Assembly (NCBI GenBank): GCA_900110395.1
Contig: FODP01000013.1
Location: forward strand, 62,001-126,000
Source: Rhodospirillales bacterium URHD0017
Lineage (GTDB): Bacteria; Pseudomonadota; Alphaproteobacteria; Reyranellales; Reyranellaceae
Length of the DNA: 64,000 nt
Direction of reading: 5' to 3'
Positions 17,036-24,934 of the stretch are shown here, in pieces; within the stretch, counting starts at the first letter, position 1, and every line of letters begins with the position of its first letter. The notes under the pieces were generated by a model. It was given only the letters and a program-made list of their open reading frames with translations. It searched no databases and was not told the origin of the DNA. A program made the position numbers and the translations under genes.

Positions 17036-18703
17036 CTATTCCGCCGCGAGCTTGCGCGTCGCGCGCGGATCGCGCGTCAGCAGGCCGTCGGCCAGGTCGC
17101 GCTCGATCAGCGAGTCCGGCCGCTCGGAGATACGGCCGAAGCCGCCGCCGCCGCCCACGAACATTTCGACGATGTCGCCCTTGGCGAGGTCGACGGCGGC
17201 CTTGCTGCGCAGGTCGTCGACGGTGCCGTTGGCGCGATGGATGCGGCAGTAGCCGCGCTGGCCGGGCTCGCCGCCTTGCAGGCCTTCGGGCGCCAGCCGG
17301 AAGCGGTCGGAGTAGATGGCGAGCTGCACGTCGTCGCGCAGGATCTCGCAACGGCGGACGAAGCCCGCACCGCCGCGCCGCGCGCCCAGGCCGAAGGAGT
17401 CAGGGGCGAGCTCGTAGCCGACGATGCGGAAGAAGTCGTAGTCGATGTCGAGTGATTCGACCGGCGCGTTGGAGCAGTTGCTGAGCGGCGAATCGACCGC
17501 GTCGCAGCCGTCGGCGTCCTTGGAGGCGCCGTAGCCGCCGCCGAAGATTTCCAGGTAGACGCTGTAGCCCTTCTCGCCGAGATGGCTGAGGCAGAAGGCC
17601 GTGGTGCAGTCGTAGCCGGTGGCGATCACTTTGTCGGGCAGCGCCTGGGCCATCGCCTTCATGACGGCGTTGAACACGCGGTAGGCCGGGATCATGCGTG
17701 CGCGCACCGGCGCCGGTGGCCGTGGGTTCAGGAGCGAGCCGTAGGGCACTTTTATGCGGATCGGCCGGGCCATGCCCTCGTTGTAGGGAATGTCCGGGCT
17801 GGTCAGCACCGACTTCACGCAGGAGAGCGCCGCGGAGAGCGTGCTGGAATAGGGGCAGTTGAGGTTGCGCTTGACCTGCGGGCAGGTGCCCTCGAAGTCG
17901 ATCTCGACCCAATCCTCGGCGATGGTGACCTTGGCCTTCACCACCAGCGGATCATCGGTGAGGCCGTCGTCGTCGACCGCGTCCTCGCCATAGAACGTGC
18001 CCTTGGGCGCCTGGGCGATGGCGGCGCGCACGCGGCGCTCGGAGTAGTCCTGCATCTCCTTCATCGCCGCTTCGACCTTGTCCGCGCCGTAGCGCTCGCA
18101 AAGCTGCTTCACCCGCAAGACGCCGATCGCATTGGCGGCGAACTGCGCGTTGAAGTCGCCGATGGTGAGGTCGGGCACGCGCACATTGGCCGTCACCAGC
18201 CGCTCGAACGAGCCGCCGTTCCAGTCGCGCTGGAAGTCGTACTTGCTGGGCGGGAAGCGCAGGCCCTCCTGGTAGACGTCGGAGGCGTGGATGTTGAGGC
18301 CGGGCGCGCCGCCGCCGAGATCGAGGTGATGCGCCACCGACGCGCCGAAGCCCACGACCCGGCCGTTAACGAAGATCGGCGTGAAGATGAACACGTCGGG
18401 GATGTGCTGGCCGCCCTCGAACGGGTCGTTGTTGATGAGGAAGTCGCCTTCCCTGAGGGTCTCGACCGGATGGCGTTTCAGGCAGGCGCGCAGCGTCTCG
18501 CCGATCGGGCCCAACTGCATGGGGATCAGCTCGGCCTGCGCCACCGTGTTGCCGTGGCGGTCCATCAGGCCGGCCGAGCCGTCGCGCGCCTCGCGCAGGA
18601 TGGTCGAGTAGGCCGAGCGGATCAGTTTCACACCCATCTCGCGGGCAGCGGCGATCAGCGCCTGGCTGATCACGGCATAGTCGATGGGACTGAGCGCGGT
18701 CAT
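17036..18703 (-). CDS. Hydantoinase B/oxoprolinase family protein
   Basis: A 555-residue HyuB-type subunit. The N-terminal region has SPIDYAVISQALIAAAREM, REARDGSAGLMDRHG and LINNDPFEGGQHIPD, all typical of the family; the C-terminus has the Gly-rich FVGGGGGFGR. With the HyuA partner it would carry out ATP-dependent hydrolysis of a cyclic amide (hydantoin, 5-oxoproline or N-methylhydantoin) or carboxylation as in acetone/acetophenone carboxylases. The start at 18703 overlaps the HyuA stop (ATGA) and has a GGAGA box. Confidence 0.92.
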   Translation of the reverse strand: MTALSPIDYAVISQALIAAAREMGVKLIRSAYSTILREARDGSAGLMDRHGNTVAQAELIPMQLGPIGETLRACLKRHPVETLREGDFLINNDPFEGGQHIPDVFIFTPIFVNGRVVGFGASVAHHLDLGGGAPGLNIHASDVYQEGLRFPPSKYDFQRDWNGGSFERLVTANVRVPDLTIGDFNAQFAANAIGVLRVKQLCERYGADKVEAAMKEMQDYSERRVRAAIAQAPKGTFYGEDAVDDDGLTDDPLVVKAKVTIAEDWVEIDFEGTCPQVKRNLNCPYSSTLSAALSCVKSVLTSPDIPYNEGMARPIRIKVPYGSLLNPRPPAPVRARMIPAYRVFNAVMKAMAQALPDKVIATGYDCTTAFCLSHLGEKGYSVYLEIFGGGYGASKDADGCDAVDSPLSNCSNAPVESLDIDYDFFRIVGYELAPDSFGLGARRGGAGFVRRCEILRDDVQLAIYSDRFRLAPEGLQGGEPGQRGYCRIHRANGTVDDLRSKAAVDLAKGDIVEMFVGGGGGFGRISERPDSLIERDLADGLLTRDPRATRKLAAE

Positions 18704-20715
18704 GGTGTTCTCCGCAGGATGAGATTGTCGGCCGCGTCCAGCTCCGCTGTCCAGCCGGGCGGCACCCAAGTCGTGGCCGTATAGCCCTCGATAACGGCAG
18801 CACCCGTGATCTTCTGGCCGGCCGTCAGCGTCTCGGCCGTGTAGCGCGCGCAGTCGATCCAGCCGTCGCCATGGAAGATCCTGGCCTTCTCCGGCGCGCG
18901 CGCCGCCAGCATCTCGCGATCGAGCTTCGGCGCGGTGCCGATGGGCAGGGTGGCGCCGACCCGCAGGGTCACGATCTCGACCGGACGGTCGAGGGTGGCG
19001 CCGTGCATGAAGGTGCGGTGATGGGCGTCGGCGAACAGCTCGGCGAGATAGGCGGTGTCGAGAGAGCCCAGCCGATTGGCCGGCACTTCCACGCCGACCT
19101 CGAAGGCCTGGCCGACGAAGCGCATGTCGAGCGTGTGCGTATAGACGAGGTCACCGGGCAGCTTCATGTCGGCGAACTGTGCGGCCAACCGCGTCCGCAT
19201 CTCGCCGAAGATGCGGCCGGCGTCCTTCGCGACCGCATCGTCGAGCTTCATCTTGCGCGTGACGGCATCGAACTTGGTGTAGTCCGAGGCAACCAGGCCA
19301 TACGCCGAGATCACGCCGGCATTGGGCGGCACGACGATGGTCGAGATGCCGAGCTCCTCGGCGATGCGCGCCGCATGCAGCGGGCCCGCGCCGCCGAACG
19401 GCACCAGGGCGTAGTCGCGCGGATCGCGGCCACGCTCGGTCGAGACGAGCTGGATGGCGCGCACGATGTTGGCATCGGCGAGCTGCAACGCAGACGAAGC
19501 CGCCTGCTCGACGCTGAGTCCGAAGCGCTCGGCCAGCGGCGCGAAGGCATGCTTCGCTGCCTCACCGTCGAGGTTCATCCGGCCGCCTAAAAAGGCGCCG
19601 GGCCGGATGGTGCCGATGACGATATGGGCGTCGGTGGTGGCGGGCTCGGTGCCGCCCTTGCCGTAGCAGGCCGGGCCGGGATCGGCGCCGGCACTTTGCG
19701 GGCCGACGCGCAGCATGCCGCCGTCATCGACCCAGGCGATCGAGCCGCCGCCCGCACCGACCGAGACGATGTCGAGGACGGGCGTGCGGATCGGCAGTCC
19801 GTCGATCTCGCTTTCCGAGGCGAGCGAGGGCCGGCCGTCCTGCACCAGGCAGACGTCGGTCGAGGTGCCGCCCATGTCGAAGGTGATGAGGTCGTCGAAG
19901 CCCGAGCGCGCCGCCTGGCGCGTGGCGCCGACCACGCCGGCGGCCGGCCCGGAATAGAGCGCCGTGATGGCACTTTCGCGCATCGCCTCGGCCGGCAGGC
20001 GCCCGCCGTTGGATTGCATCACCGTGAAGCGGCCCTTGAAACCCGACTCGGCGAGCTTGCTCTCGAAGCGATGCAGGTAGCCGTCGATCACCGGCTGCAC
20101 GTAGGCCGAGAGCAGCGTCGTCGAGGCGCGCTCGAACTCGCGGAACTCGCGGGCCACCTGATGGCTCGCCGTGACCAGCACGTCAGGCAGTGCCTCGGTG
20201 ATCAAGGCGGCGAGCCGCTTTTCGTGCACGGGATTAGCATAGGCATTGAGCAGGCAGATGGCGACCGCACGGTAGCTGCCGGCCTTGATAGCCGGGATCA
20301 GCTCGCTCTTTACCACCGCTTCGTCGAGCGCCTTCTCGATCGAGCCGTCGGCGCTGATCCGCTCCGGCGCCTCGAAGCAGTCCTTGCGGCGCACCGGCGG
20401 CGCCGGCTTGGCGTAGAAGAGGTCATAGATGTTGCGCCGGTCGTGGCGCTGCATGAACAAGAGATCGCGGAAGCCCGCGGTCGCGACGAACGCGACCGCC
20501 GCGCCCTTGCGCTCGAGCACGGCGTTGGTGGCAACCGTCGAGCCGTGGCCGAGGTCCTCGATCTTCGAGAGATCGATGCCCGAGGCCGTGAGTGCCGCGA
20601 ACGCACCGACATCCGGGCTTTTCGGCGTGCTCGGAACCTTGGTGACGACGACCTTGCCGCCTTCGACGGCCACCAGGTCGGTGAAGGTGCCGCCGACCTC
20701 TACGCCAACGCGCAT
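18700..20715 (-). CDS. Hydantoinase A/oxoprolinase family protein
   Basis: A 671-residue HyuA-type subunit with the actin-like ATPase N-terminus MRVGVEVGGTFTDLVAVEGG, the phosphate-2 region LITFDMGGTSTDVCLV and the nucleotide-site GAGGGSIAWVD and FGGAGPLHAARIAEELG. An AAGGAAAGGTGG box lies upstream. First gene of the HyuA-HyuB-MetE-like operon, divergent from the toxin-antitoxin pair. Substrate cannot be deduced from sequence. Confidence 0.93.
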   Translation of the reverse strand: MRVGVEVGGTFTDLVAVEGGKVVVTKVPSTPKSPDVGAFAALTASGIDLSKIEDLGHGSTVATNAVLERKGAAVAFVATAGFRDLLFMQRHDRRNIYDLFYAKPAPPVRRKDCFEAPERISADGSIEKALDEAVVKSELIPAIKAGSYRAVAICLLNAYANPVHEKRLAALITEALPDVLVTASHQVAREFREFERASTTLLSAYVQPVIDGYLHRFESKLAESGFKGRFTVMQSNGGRLPAEAMRESAITALYSGPAAGVVGATRQAARSGFDDLITFDMGGTSTDVCLVQDGRPSLASESEIDGLPIRTPVLDIVSVGAGGGSIAWVDDGGMLRVGPQSAGADPGPACYGKGGTEPATTDAHIVIGTIRPGAFLGGRMNLDGEAAKHAFAPLAERFGLSVEQAASSALQLADANIVRAIQLVSTERGRDPRDYALVPFGGAGPLHAARIAEELGISTIVVPPNAGVISAYGLVASDYTKFDAVTRKMKLDDAVAKDAGRIFGEMRTRLAAQFADMKLPGDLVYTHTLDMRFVGQAFEVGVEVPANRLGSLDTAYLAELFADAHHRTFMHGATLDRPVEIVTLRVGATLPIGTAPKLDREMLAARAPEKARIFHGDGWIDCARYTAETLTAGQKITGAAVIEGYTATTWVPPGWTAELDAADNLILRRTP

Positions 20716-20758
20716 GAACCACCTTTCCTTGGGACCCTATGCTACGGGGCTCCTAATA

Positions 20759-20775
20759 CGTATACTAGTCGTATA
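20759..20775 (+). promoter_or_regulatory. Promoter/operator of the MazEF-like pair
   Basis: Two direct CGTATA repeats start 11 bp apart (20759 and 20770), one helical turn, overlapping a TATACT -10-like element and followed by GAGG before the antitoxin ATG. This is a plausible binding site for the ribbon-helix-helix antitoxin. Confidence 0.45.
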
Positions 20776-20785
20776 GAGGCCTGTT

Positions 20786-21013
20786 ATGAAAAAACTGACC
20801 ATCACCGTCGACAATGACGTCTATCGGGGCCTGAAGAAGAAGGTGGGACCGAGACGGATCAGTCGCTTTCTGAATGATCTCGCACGGCCGCATGTGGTCG
20901 ACGACGATCTGCTGAAGGCATATCGCCAAATGTCCGAGGATCGATCCCGCGAAGCAGAAGCGGACGAGTGGGTCGAAGGACTGATCGAAGATGCCGCGCC
21001 GCAGCCTGAGTGA
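20786..21013 (+). CDS. Ribbon-helix-helix antitoxin (MazE-like)
   Basis: A 75-residue protein with a beta strand/helix start (MKKLTITVDNDVYRGLKKKV, then ISRFLNDLARP) typical of RHH antitoxins that bind DNA as dimers, and an acidic C-terminal tail (EADEWVEGLIEDAA) of the kind that neutralises a toxin. It overlaps the toxin gene by 23 bp. Its RHH rather than AbrB fold is one of the usual partner types of PemK/MazF toxins. Confidence 0.82.
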   Translation: MKKLTITVDNDVYRGLKKKVGPRRISRFLNDLARPHVVDDDLLKAYRQMSEDRSREAEADEWVEGLIEDAAPQPE

Positions 21014-21368
21014 GCCGGGGCGGGCCTTCGAGCTTCATCGTCCGCCACGTCGAGGTGAAGTCTACTGGGTGTCGTTCGGGCCGGTTGTCGGGGGAGAAAT
21101 CCAAAAGACACGGCCAGCCATCGTCGTCAGCAACGACGCGGCGAATTCCGCACTCAATCGACTGCAGGTCGTTCCCATCACCAGTCAAACGGCACGCGTC
21201 TATCCGTCGGAGGCGCCTGTCAGGCTGCGCGGCGAGCCGCGCAAGGCCATGGCCGATCAGCTGACCACGGCAAGTCGCAAGCGCCTCGTTGGCTATCTAG
21301 GCAAGTTGACTGCTGCAGATATGGAGCAGGTCGACCGCGCTATTCGCGTTCAACTCGCCCTGTCCTGA
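20991..21368 (+). CDS. MazF/PemK family endoribonuclease toxin
   Basis: A 125-residue protein with the MazF hallmarks RRGEVYWVSFGPVVG, QKTRPAIVVSND, LQVVPITSQ and KAMADQLTTASRKRLVG. The family cleaves single-stranded mRNA at short motifs. The first 17 residues (MPRRSLSEPGRAFELHR) extend beyond the core fold, so the true start could be later, but the overlap with the antitoxin supports coupling. Confidence 0.88.
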   Translation: MPRRSLSEPGRAFELHRPPRRGEVYWVSFGPVVGGEIQKTRPAIVVSNDAANSALNRLQVVPITSQTARVYPSEAPVRLRGEPRKAMADQLTTASRKRLVGYLGKLTAADMEQVDRAIRVQLALS

Positions 21369-21378
21369 ACAACGGCGA

Positions 21379-21636
21379 TCAGCTCTGGGGCCCTGCGAGC
21401 CTGGCCTGCAGCTCGGCGATCTGCTTCTTCAGTTCCTCGTTCTCCTCGCGCGCCTTGGCGGCCATGGCTTTCACCGCCTCGAACTCGTCGCGGCGGGGAA
21501 TGTCCATGCCGTCCAGGATCTTGGCGATCTGGTCGCGGACGCGGGCCTCGACCTCGTCCTTCACGCCGGTCAACGCGCCCATGGCGCCATTGGCCATCTT
21601 GGTGAGGTCGTCGATGAACGGGTTGCGGGTCTGCAT
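21379..21636 (-). CDS. ubiK: Ubiquinone biosynthesis accessory factor UbiK family (YqiC/BMFP)
   Basis: An 85-residue protein starting MQTRNPFIDDLTKMANGAMG, with an amphipathic middle and a C-terminal coiled coil (REENEELKKQIAELQARL). UbiK assists the soluble Ubi complex in aerobic ubiquinone synthesis in Proteobacteria. A CAGGAG box sits eight bases before the start. It lies divergent from the enoyl-CoA hydratase gene. Confidence 0.88.
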   Translation of the reverse strand: MQTRNPFIDDLTKMANGAMGALTGVKDEVEARVRDQIAKILDGMDIPRRDEFEAVKAMAAKAREENEELKKQIAELQARLAGPQS

Positions 21637-21705
21637 GACTGTGACTCCTGATGCGGCGAGTATGGGCGGCTGGTAGCATCCCATCAAGAACGCCGGAGGT
21701 ACCCA

Positions 21706-22440
21706 GTGGGTCTGGTCAAAGTCGAGTCGAGCGAAGGCATCACCACCATCACCATGACGCGTGCCGACAAGCGCAACGCGTTGAACCAGCAGCTTTGTGA
21801 CGAGCTCCTGGACGCCTACACGGCCTTCGAGGCAGGTTCCGACCTGGTCGCCGTTCTGCAGGCCGATGGCCCGGCTTTCTGCGTCGGCGCCGACCTCAAG
21901 GACCCGCCGGCCGCGATGTGGAAGGCGGTTCCCCATGTCAGCCACAAGCTCAGCAAGCCGGTGATCGGCGTCACCCAGGGCTGGGTGATCGGCGGCGCCA
22001 TCTGCATGGTCATGACCTGCGACCTGATGGTGTCGGCCGACACCACCAAGTTCATGTACCCCGAAGCCAAGGTCGGCGTGTTCGGCGGCCTGATGCCCGG
22101 CATCGTGTCGCGCATGCCGCACAAGGTCGCCATGGAGCTTCTGTTGCTCGGCGAGGAGATTTCGGTGAAGCGCGCCTATGACGTGGGCTTCGTCAACAAG
22201 GTCGTGCCGCTCGGCGAAGAGCGCAAGGAAGGCCGGCGCATGGCCAGCATCATCGCCGGGTCCGCGCCGCTGGTGATCCGCACCCTGCGCGACTTCGCCA
22301 ACCAGACCTTGCCGCGCGGACCGGCCGAGGTCTTCGTACCCGAGCGCTACAAGCTCGAGCGCATCGCCGGCAGCGAGGACCGCAAGGAAGGCGCTGCCGC
22401 CTTCCGCGAAAAACGCGCGGCGCGATTCAAAGGCAGGTAG
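21706..22440 (+). CDS. Enoyl-CoA hydratase/isomerase family protein
   Basis: A 244-residue crotonase-fold protein. Core features are ITMTRADKRNALNQQL, the oxyanion-hole region FCVGADLKD, and GWVIGGAICMVMTCDLMVS. In the position where hydratases carry the second catalytic Glu the sequence is VFGGLMPGIVSRMPHKVAME, so the reaction may not be simple hydration. It starts at GTG behind GGAGG and is three bases ahead of proC. Confidence 0.87.
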   Translation: MGLVKVESSEGITTITMTRADKRNALNQQLCDELLDAYTAFEAGSDLVAVLQADGPAFCVGADLKDPPAAMWKAVPHVSHKLSKPVIGVTQGWVIGGAICMVMTCDLMVSADTTKFMYPEAKVGVFGGLMPGIVSRMPHKVAMELLLLGEEISVKRAYDVGFVNKVVPLGEERKEGRRMASIIAGSAPLVIRTLRDFANQTLPRGPAEVFVPERYKLERIAGSEDRKEGAAAFREKRAARFKGR

Positions 22441-22443
22441 GCC

Positions 22444-23241
22444 ATGGGCGATCTTCTCCTCGTCGGTTGCGGCAAGATGGGCGGCGCCATGCTGGAAGGG
22501 TGGCTGGCGCGCGGACTCCCGGCAGCGGACGTCGTCGTCGCCGAGCCGGTCGATGCTTTGCGGCCGCGCACGTCGGGCGTGCGCGCCGTTGCCTCGACCT
22601 CCGACGTGGCCAAGACGCCCGAGATCGTCGTGCTGGCGGTCAAGCCGCAGTCGATGGACGGCGTGCTGCCCGACCTGAAGCGCTTTGCTGACGAGGGTGC
22701 GGTGTTCCTGTCGATCGCCGCCGGCAAGACGCTGAAGTACTTCGCGAGCCATCTCGGCACGACGGCCAAGGTCGTGCGCTCCATGCCCAACACGCCGGCG
22801 GCCGTGCGTCAGGGCATCAGCGTGGCGACGGCGGCGGGCGGCGTGTCGGAGACCGAAAAGAAGCGCTGCCATCAGCTGCTCGAAGCCGTCGGCCAGGTCG
22901 TCTGGGTCGACGACGAGGCCCTGATGGATCCGGTGACGGCATTGTCCGGCAGCGGGCCGGCCTATGTCTTCCTGCTGGTCGAGGCGATGGCTGCGGCCGG
23001 CGCCAAGCTCGGGCTCACGCCCGACATGGCCATGCAGCTTGCCCGCGCCACCGTGGCGGGCAGCGGCGAGCTCTTGAAGCAGTCGAGCGAACCGGCGTCG
23101 CAGTTGCGCGTCAACGTCACCAGCCCCGGCGGCACGACGGCCGAGGCGCTGAAGGTGTTGATGGCTGCCGACGGCATCCAGCCGGTGTTCGACAAGGCCC
23201 TGGCGGCAGCCTCTCGGCGATCGAAGGAGCTTGCGGGATGA
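22444..23241 (+). CDS. proC: Pyrroline-5-carboxylate reductase
   Basis: A 265-residue enzyme catalysing the last step of proline synthesis. It has the NAD(P)-binding LLVGCGKMGGAMLEGW, VLAVKPQSMDGVL, VRSMPNTPAAVRQG, the substrate-site ALSGSGPAYVFLLVEAM and the C-terminal VTSPGGTTAEAL. Overlaps the TetR-type gene by four bases. Confidence 0.96.
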   Translation: MGDLLLVGCGKMGGAMLEGWLARGLPAADVVVAEPVDALRPRTSGVRAVASTSDVAKTPEIVVLAVKPQSMDGVLPDLKRFADEGAVFLSIAAGKTLKYFASHLGTTAKVVRSMPNTPAAVRQGISVATAAGGVSETEKKRCHQLLEAVGQVVWVDDEALMDPVTALSGSGPAYVFLLVEAMAAAGAKLGLTPDMAMQLARATVAGSGELLKQSSEPASQLRVNVTSPGGTTAEALKVLMAADGIQPVFDKALAAASRRSKELAG

Positions 23242-23861
23242 CGCCGGCCAACGACGCCGCACTCGACGCTTTCACCAAGCTGGTCGCCGAAAAGGGTTTT
23301 GCCGACGTGGCCTTGCGCGATGTCGCCGAGGCCGCGGGCCTTGGCCTCGCCGAGCTCTACAAGGCCTATCCCGACAAGGTGGCGCTGGTGTCGGCCTTCC
23401 TGGCGAAGATCGATGCCGAAGTTCTGGCCGGCACGCCAAGCCGCAGCGATCCCGAGGAGACAGCGCGCGATCGGCTGTTCGACGCCATGATGCGCCGCTA
23501 CGACGCGCTCAGGCCTTATCGTGAGGCGCTGGGCGCGATCCGCCAGGCCGGCCTGCGCGATCCCATGCTCGCGCTCGCGATCGGGCCGGCGCTGCGCCGC
23601 TCGATGGCCGCCATGCTCGAAGCGGCCTCGGTCCCGAGCGACGGCCTGACGGGTGCGCTGCGGCAAAACGGTCTGCTGGCGATCCACTACGCGGTGTCGC
23701 GCGTTTACGACAAGGATGAGACGACCGACCTGTCCAAGACCATGGCGGCCTTGGACAGCCGCCTGAAAATGGCGGAGCGGTGGGCTCAACTCTTTGAAAA
23801 ATATGTAAAATCTCCTGAGAAGCCGAAGCCGGAGACCGAGGCGAATTCGCCCGCTGCGTGA
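23238..23861 (+). CDS. TetR family transcriptional regulator (COQ9-like C-terminus possible)
   Basis: A 207-residue protein whose first 50 residues form a TetR helix-turn-helix (LVAEKGFADVALRDVAEAAG, then LAELYKAYPDK). The C-terminal part carries MAERWAQ and may bind lipid-like effectors. Its ATG overlaps the proC stop, so it is in the same operon. Position directly ahead of the phasin gene raises the possibility that it controls storage granule genes, but the phasin promoter instead shows PhaR-type sites. Confidence 0.83.
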   Translation: MTPANDAALDAFTKLVAEKGFADVALRDVAEAAGLGLAELYKAYPDKVALVSAFLAKIDAEVLAGTPSRSDPEETARDRLFDAMMRRYDALRPYREALGAIRQAGLRDPMLALAIGPALRRSMAAMLEAASVPSDGLTGALRQNGLLAIHYAVSRVYDKDETTDLSKTMAALDSRLKMAERWAQLFEKYVKSPEKPKPETEANSPAA

Positions 23862-23864
23862 ACG

Positions 23865-23938
23865 TTTTGTGCAGCGCACAAAAAGTTCTCTTGACTTGGT
23901 GCGGCGCAAGCATAAATTGAGCCTCGTTGTGCACCGCA
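23865..23938 (+). promoter_or_regulatory. Phasin promoter with three evenly spaced TGC-N3-GCA sites
   Basis: TGC-N3-GCA occurs at 23870-23878, 23900-23908 and 23930-23938, exactly 30 bp apart. The first is part of a perfect TTTTGTGC-AGC-GCACAAAA palindrome. A -35-like TTGACT (23891) and -10-like TAAATT (23913) flank the middle site, and the third would lie near the transcription start. TGC-rich palindromes of this kind are known operators of PhaR, the repressor that releases phasin genes when polyhydroxyalkanoate is made. Confidence 0.6.
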
Positions 23939-23996
23939 GCAAAGCGGTTCAGCCCCCGACTTTCATCGATCTCGTTTGCCCCCGCAGGAGAGCCCC

Positions 23997-24431
23997 ATGT
24001 ACGCCAACGGTACCTTCAAGAACCCCTTCACCGACTTCGACTTCACCAAGTTCGCCGGCGAGTTCAAGCTGCCGACCGTGAACGTCGAGAGCTTCGTCGA
24101 GACCGCACGCAAGAACTTCGCCGTGATGACCTCGGCCAACACCGCCGCCGTCGAGACCATGAAGGCCATCGGCCAGCGCCAGGGCGACATGGTCCGCGCC
24201 GCGATGGAAGACTTCTCCAAGCACGGCAGCGAAGTGCTCGCGGCCGCCACGGTCGAGGAGAAGGTGATCAAGCAGATCGACTTCGCCAAGAAGAGCTACG
24301 AGATGGCGATCGCCAACACCAAGGAGATCGCGGACCTCGTCGGCAAGAGCCAGGCCGATGCTTTCGAGGCGCTGAGCGCGCGCGTCGCCGAGCTGACCGA
24401 AGAGGTCAAGGCCGCGATCGCCAAGAAGTAA
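23997..24431 (+). CDS. Phasin family protein
   Basis: A 144-residue, almost entirely helical protein with the phasin_2 pattern: NTAAVETMKAIGQRQGDMVR, then AATVEEKVIKQIDFAKKSYE and a C-terminal amphipathic helix ending in AIAKK. Phasins coat polyhydroxyalkanoate granules and limit their size. I use the start at 23997 because it has a GCAGGAG box; an ATG seven codons earlier does not. It has its own promoter with PhaR-like sites and is followed by a strong hairpin terminator, so it is monocistronic. Confidence 0.88.
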   Translation: MYANGTFKNPFTDFDFTKFAGEFKLPTVNVESFVETARKNFAVMTSANTAAVETMKAIGQRQGDMVRAAMEDFSKHGSEVLAAATVEEKVIKQIDFAKKSYEMAIANTKEIADLVGKSQADAFEALSARVAELTEEVKAAIAKK

Positions 24432-24458
24432 GCAATTTCGGTCAGCCCGGCCAAAGCC

Positions 24459-24496
24459 TTCGGGCCGGCTGTTTCAGCCGGCCCGAATGTGCTTTT
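24459..24496 (+). terminator. Terminator of the phasin gene
   Basis: A perfect 13-bp stem (TTCGGGCCGGCTG with its complement) around a TTT loop starts 28 bp after the stop codon and is followed by TGTGCTTTT. Confidence 0.75.
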
Positions 24497-24504
24497 GGGG
24501 GGGC

Positions 24505-24843
24505 ATGAGCACGATCACTTACGACGACTTCGCGCGGGTCGATATCCGCGTCGGCACCATCCTCGAAGCGGCACCCCTCGAGGGCGCGCGCAAGCCGGCC
24601 TACCGGCTCCTGATCGACTTCGGGCCGGACATCGGCCAACGCAAGTCATCCGTGCAGATCACGGTGCACTATCAGCCCGGCGAATTGATCGGCCGCCAGG
24701 TCGCGGGCGTCGTCAATTTCCCACCGCGCCAGATCGGCAAGTTCATGTCCGAAGTCCTGACGCTCGGCTTCCCCGACGAGAACGGCGCCGTCGTGCTGAT
24801 CGCGCCGGACAAGAAGATCCCGAACGGCGGAAAGCTGTTTTAA
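24505..24843 (+). CDS. csaA: tRNA-binding protein CsaA
   Basis: A 112-residue OB-fold protein with the family signature DDFARVDIRVGTILEA, ARKPAYRLLIDFG and the C-terminal GFPDENGAVVLIAPDK. CsaA binds tRNA and has been linked to a chaperone-like role in protein export. The start at 24505 gives normal length; an ATG six codons upstream lies inside the phasin terminator stem. A G-run sits unusually close to the ATG. Confidence 0.92.
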   Translation: MSTITYDDFARVDIRVGTILEAAPLEGARKPAYRLLIDFGPDIGQRKSSVQITVHYQPGELIGRQVAGVVNFPPRQIGKFMSEVLTLGFPDENGAVVLIAPDKKIPNGGKLF

Positions 24844-24850
24844 GCGACGG

Positions 24851-24921
24851 CTGTCATCCCGAGCGCAGCGAGGGACCTTTCGTGTTGCCTCAAAGGTCTC
24901 TCGCTACGCTCGGGATGACAG
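24851..24921. repeat. Palindromic intergenic repeat, family A copy 3 (best preserved)
   Basis: The arms begin CTGTCATCCCGAGCG and end CGCTCGGGATGACAG; they pair over about 30 bp with two mismatches around an 11-nt loop, and a TTTT follows. It lies between convergent csaA and ilvE, so it could act as a bidirectional terminator. Confidence 0.8.
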
Positions 24922-24934
24922 TTTTCGCGTCGCC

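Noticed and set aside
23865..23883. TTTTGTGC-AGC-GCACAAAA as terminator of the TetR gene
   Set aside because: It could serve that purpose too, but its TGC-N3-GCA core recurs twice more at exact 30-bp steps over the phasin promoter, which favours an operator role.
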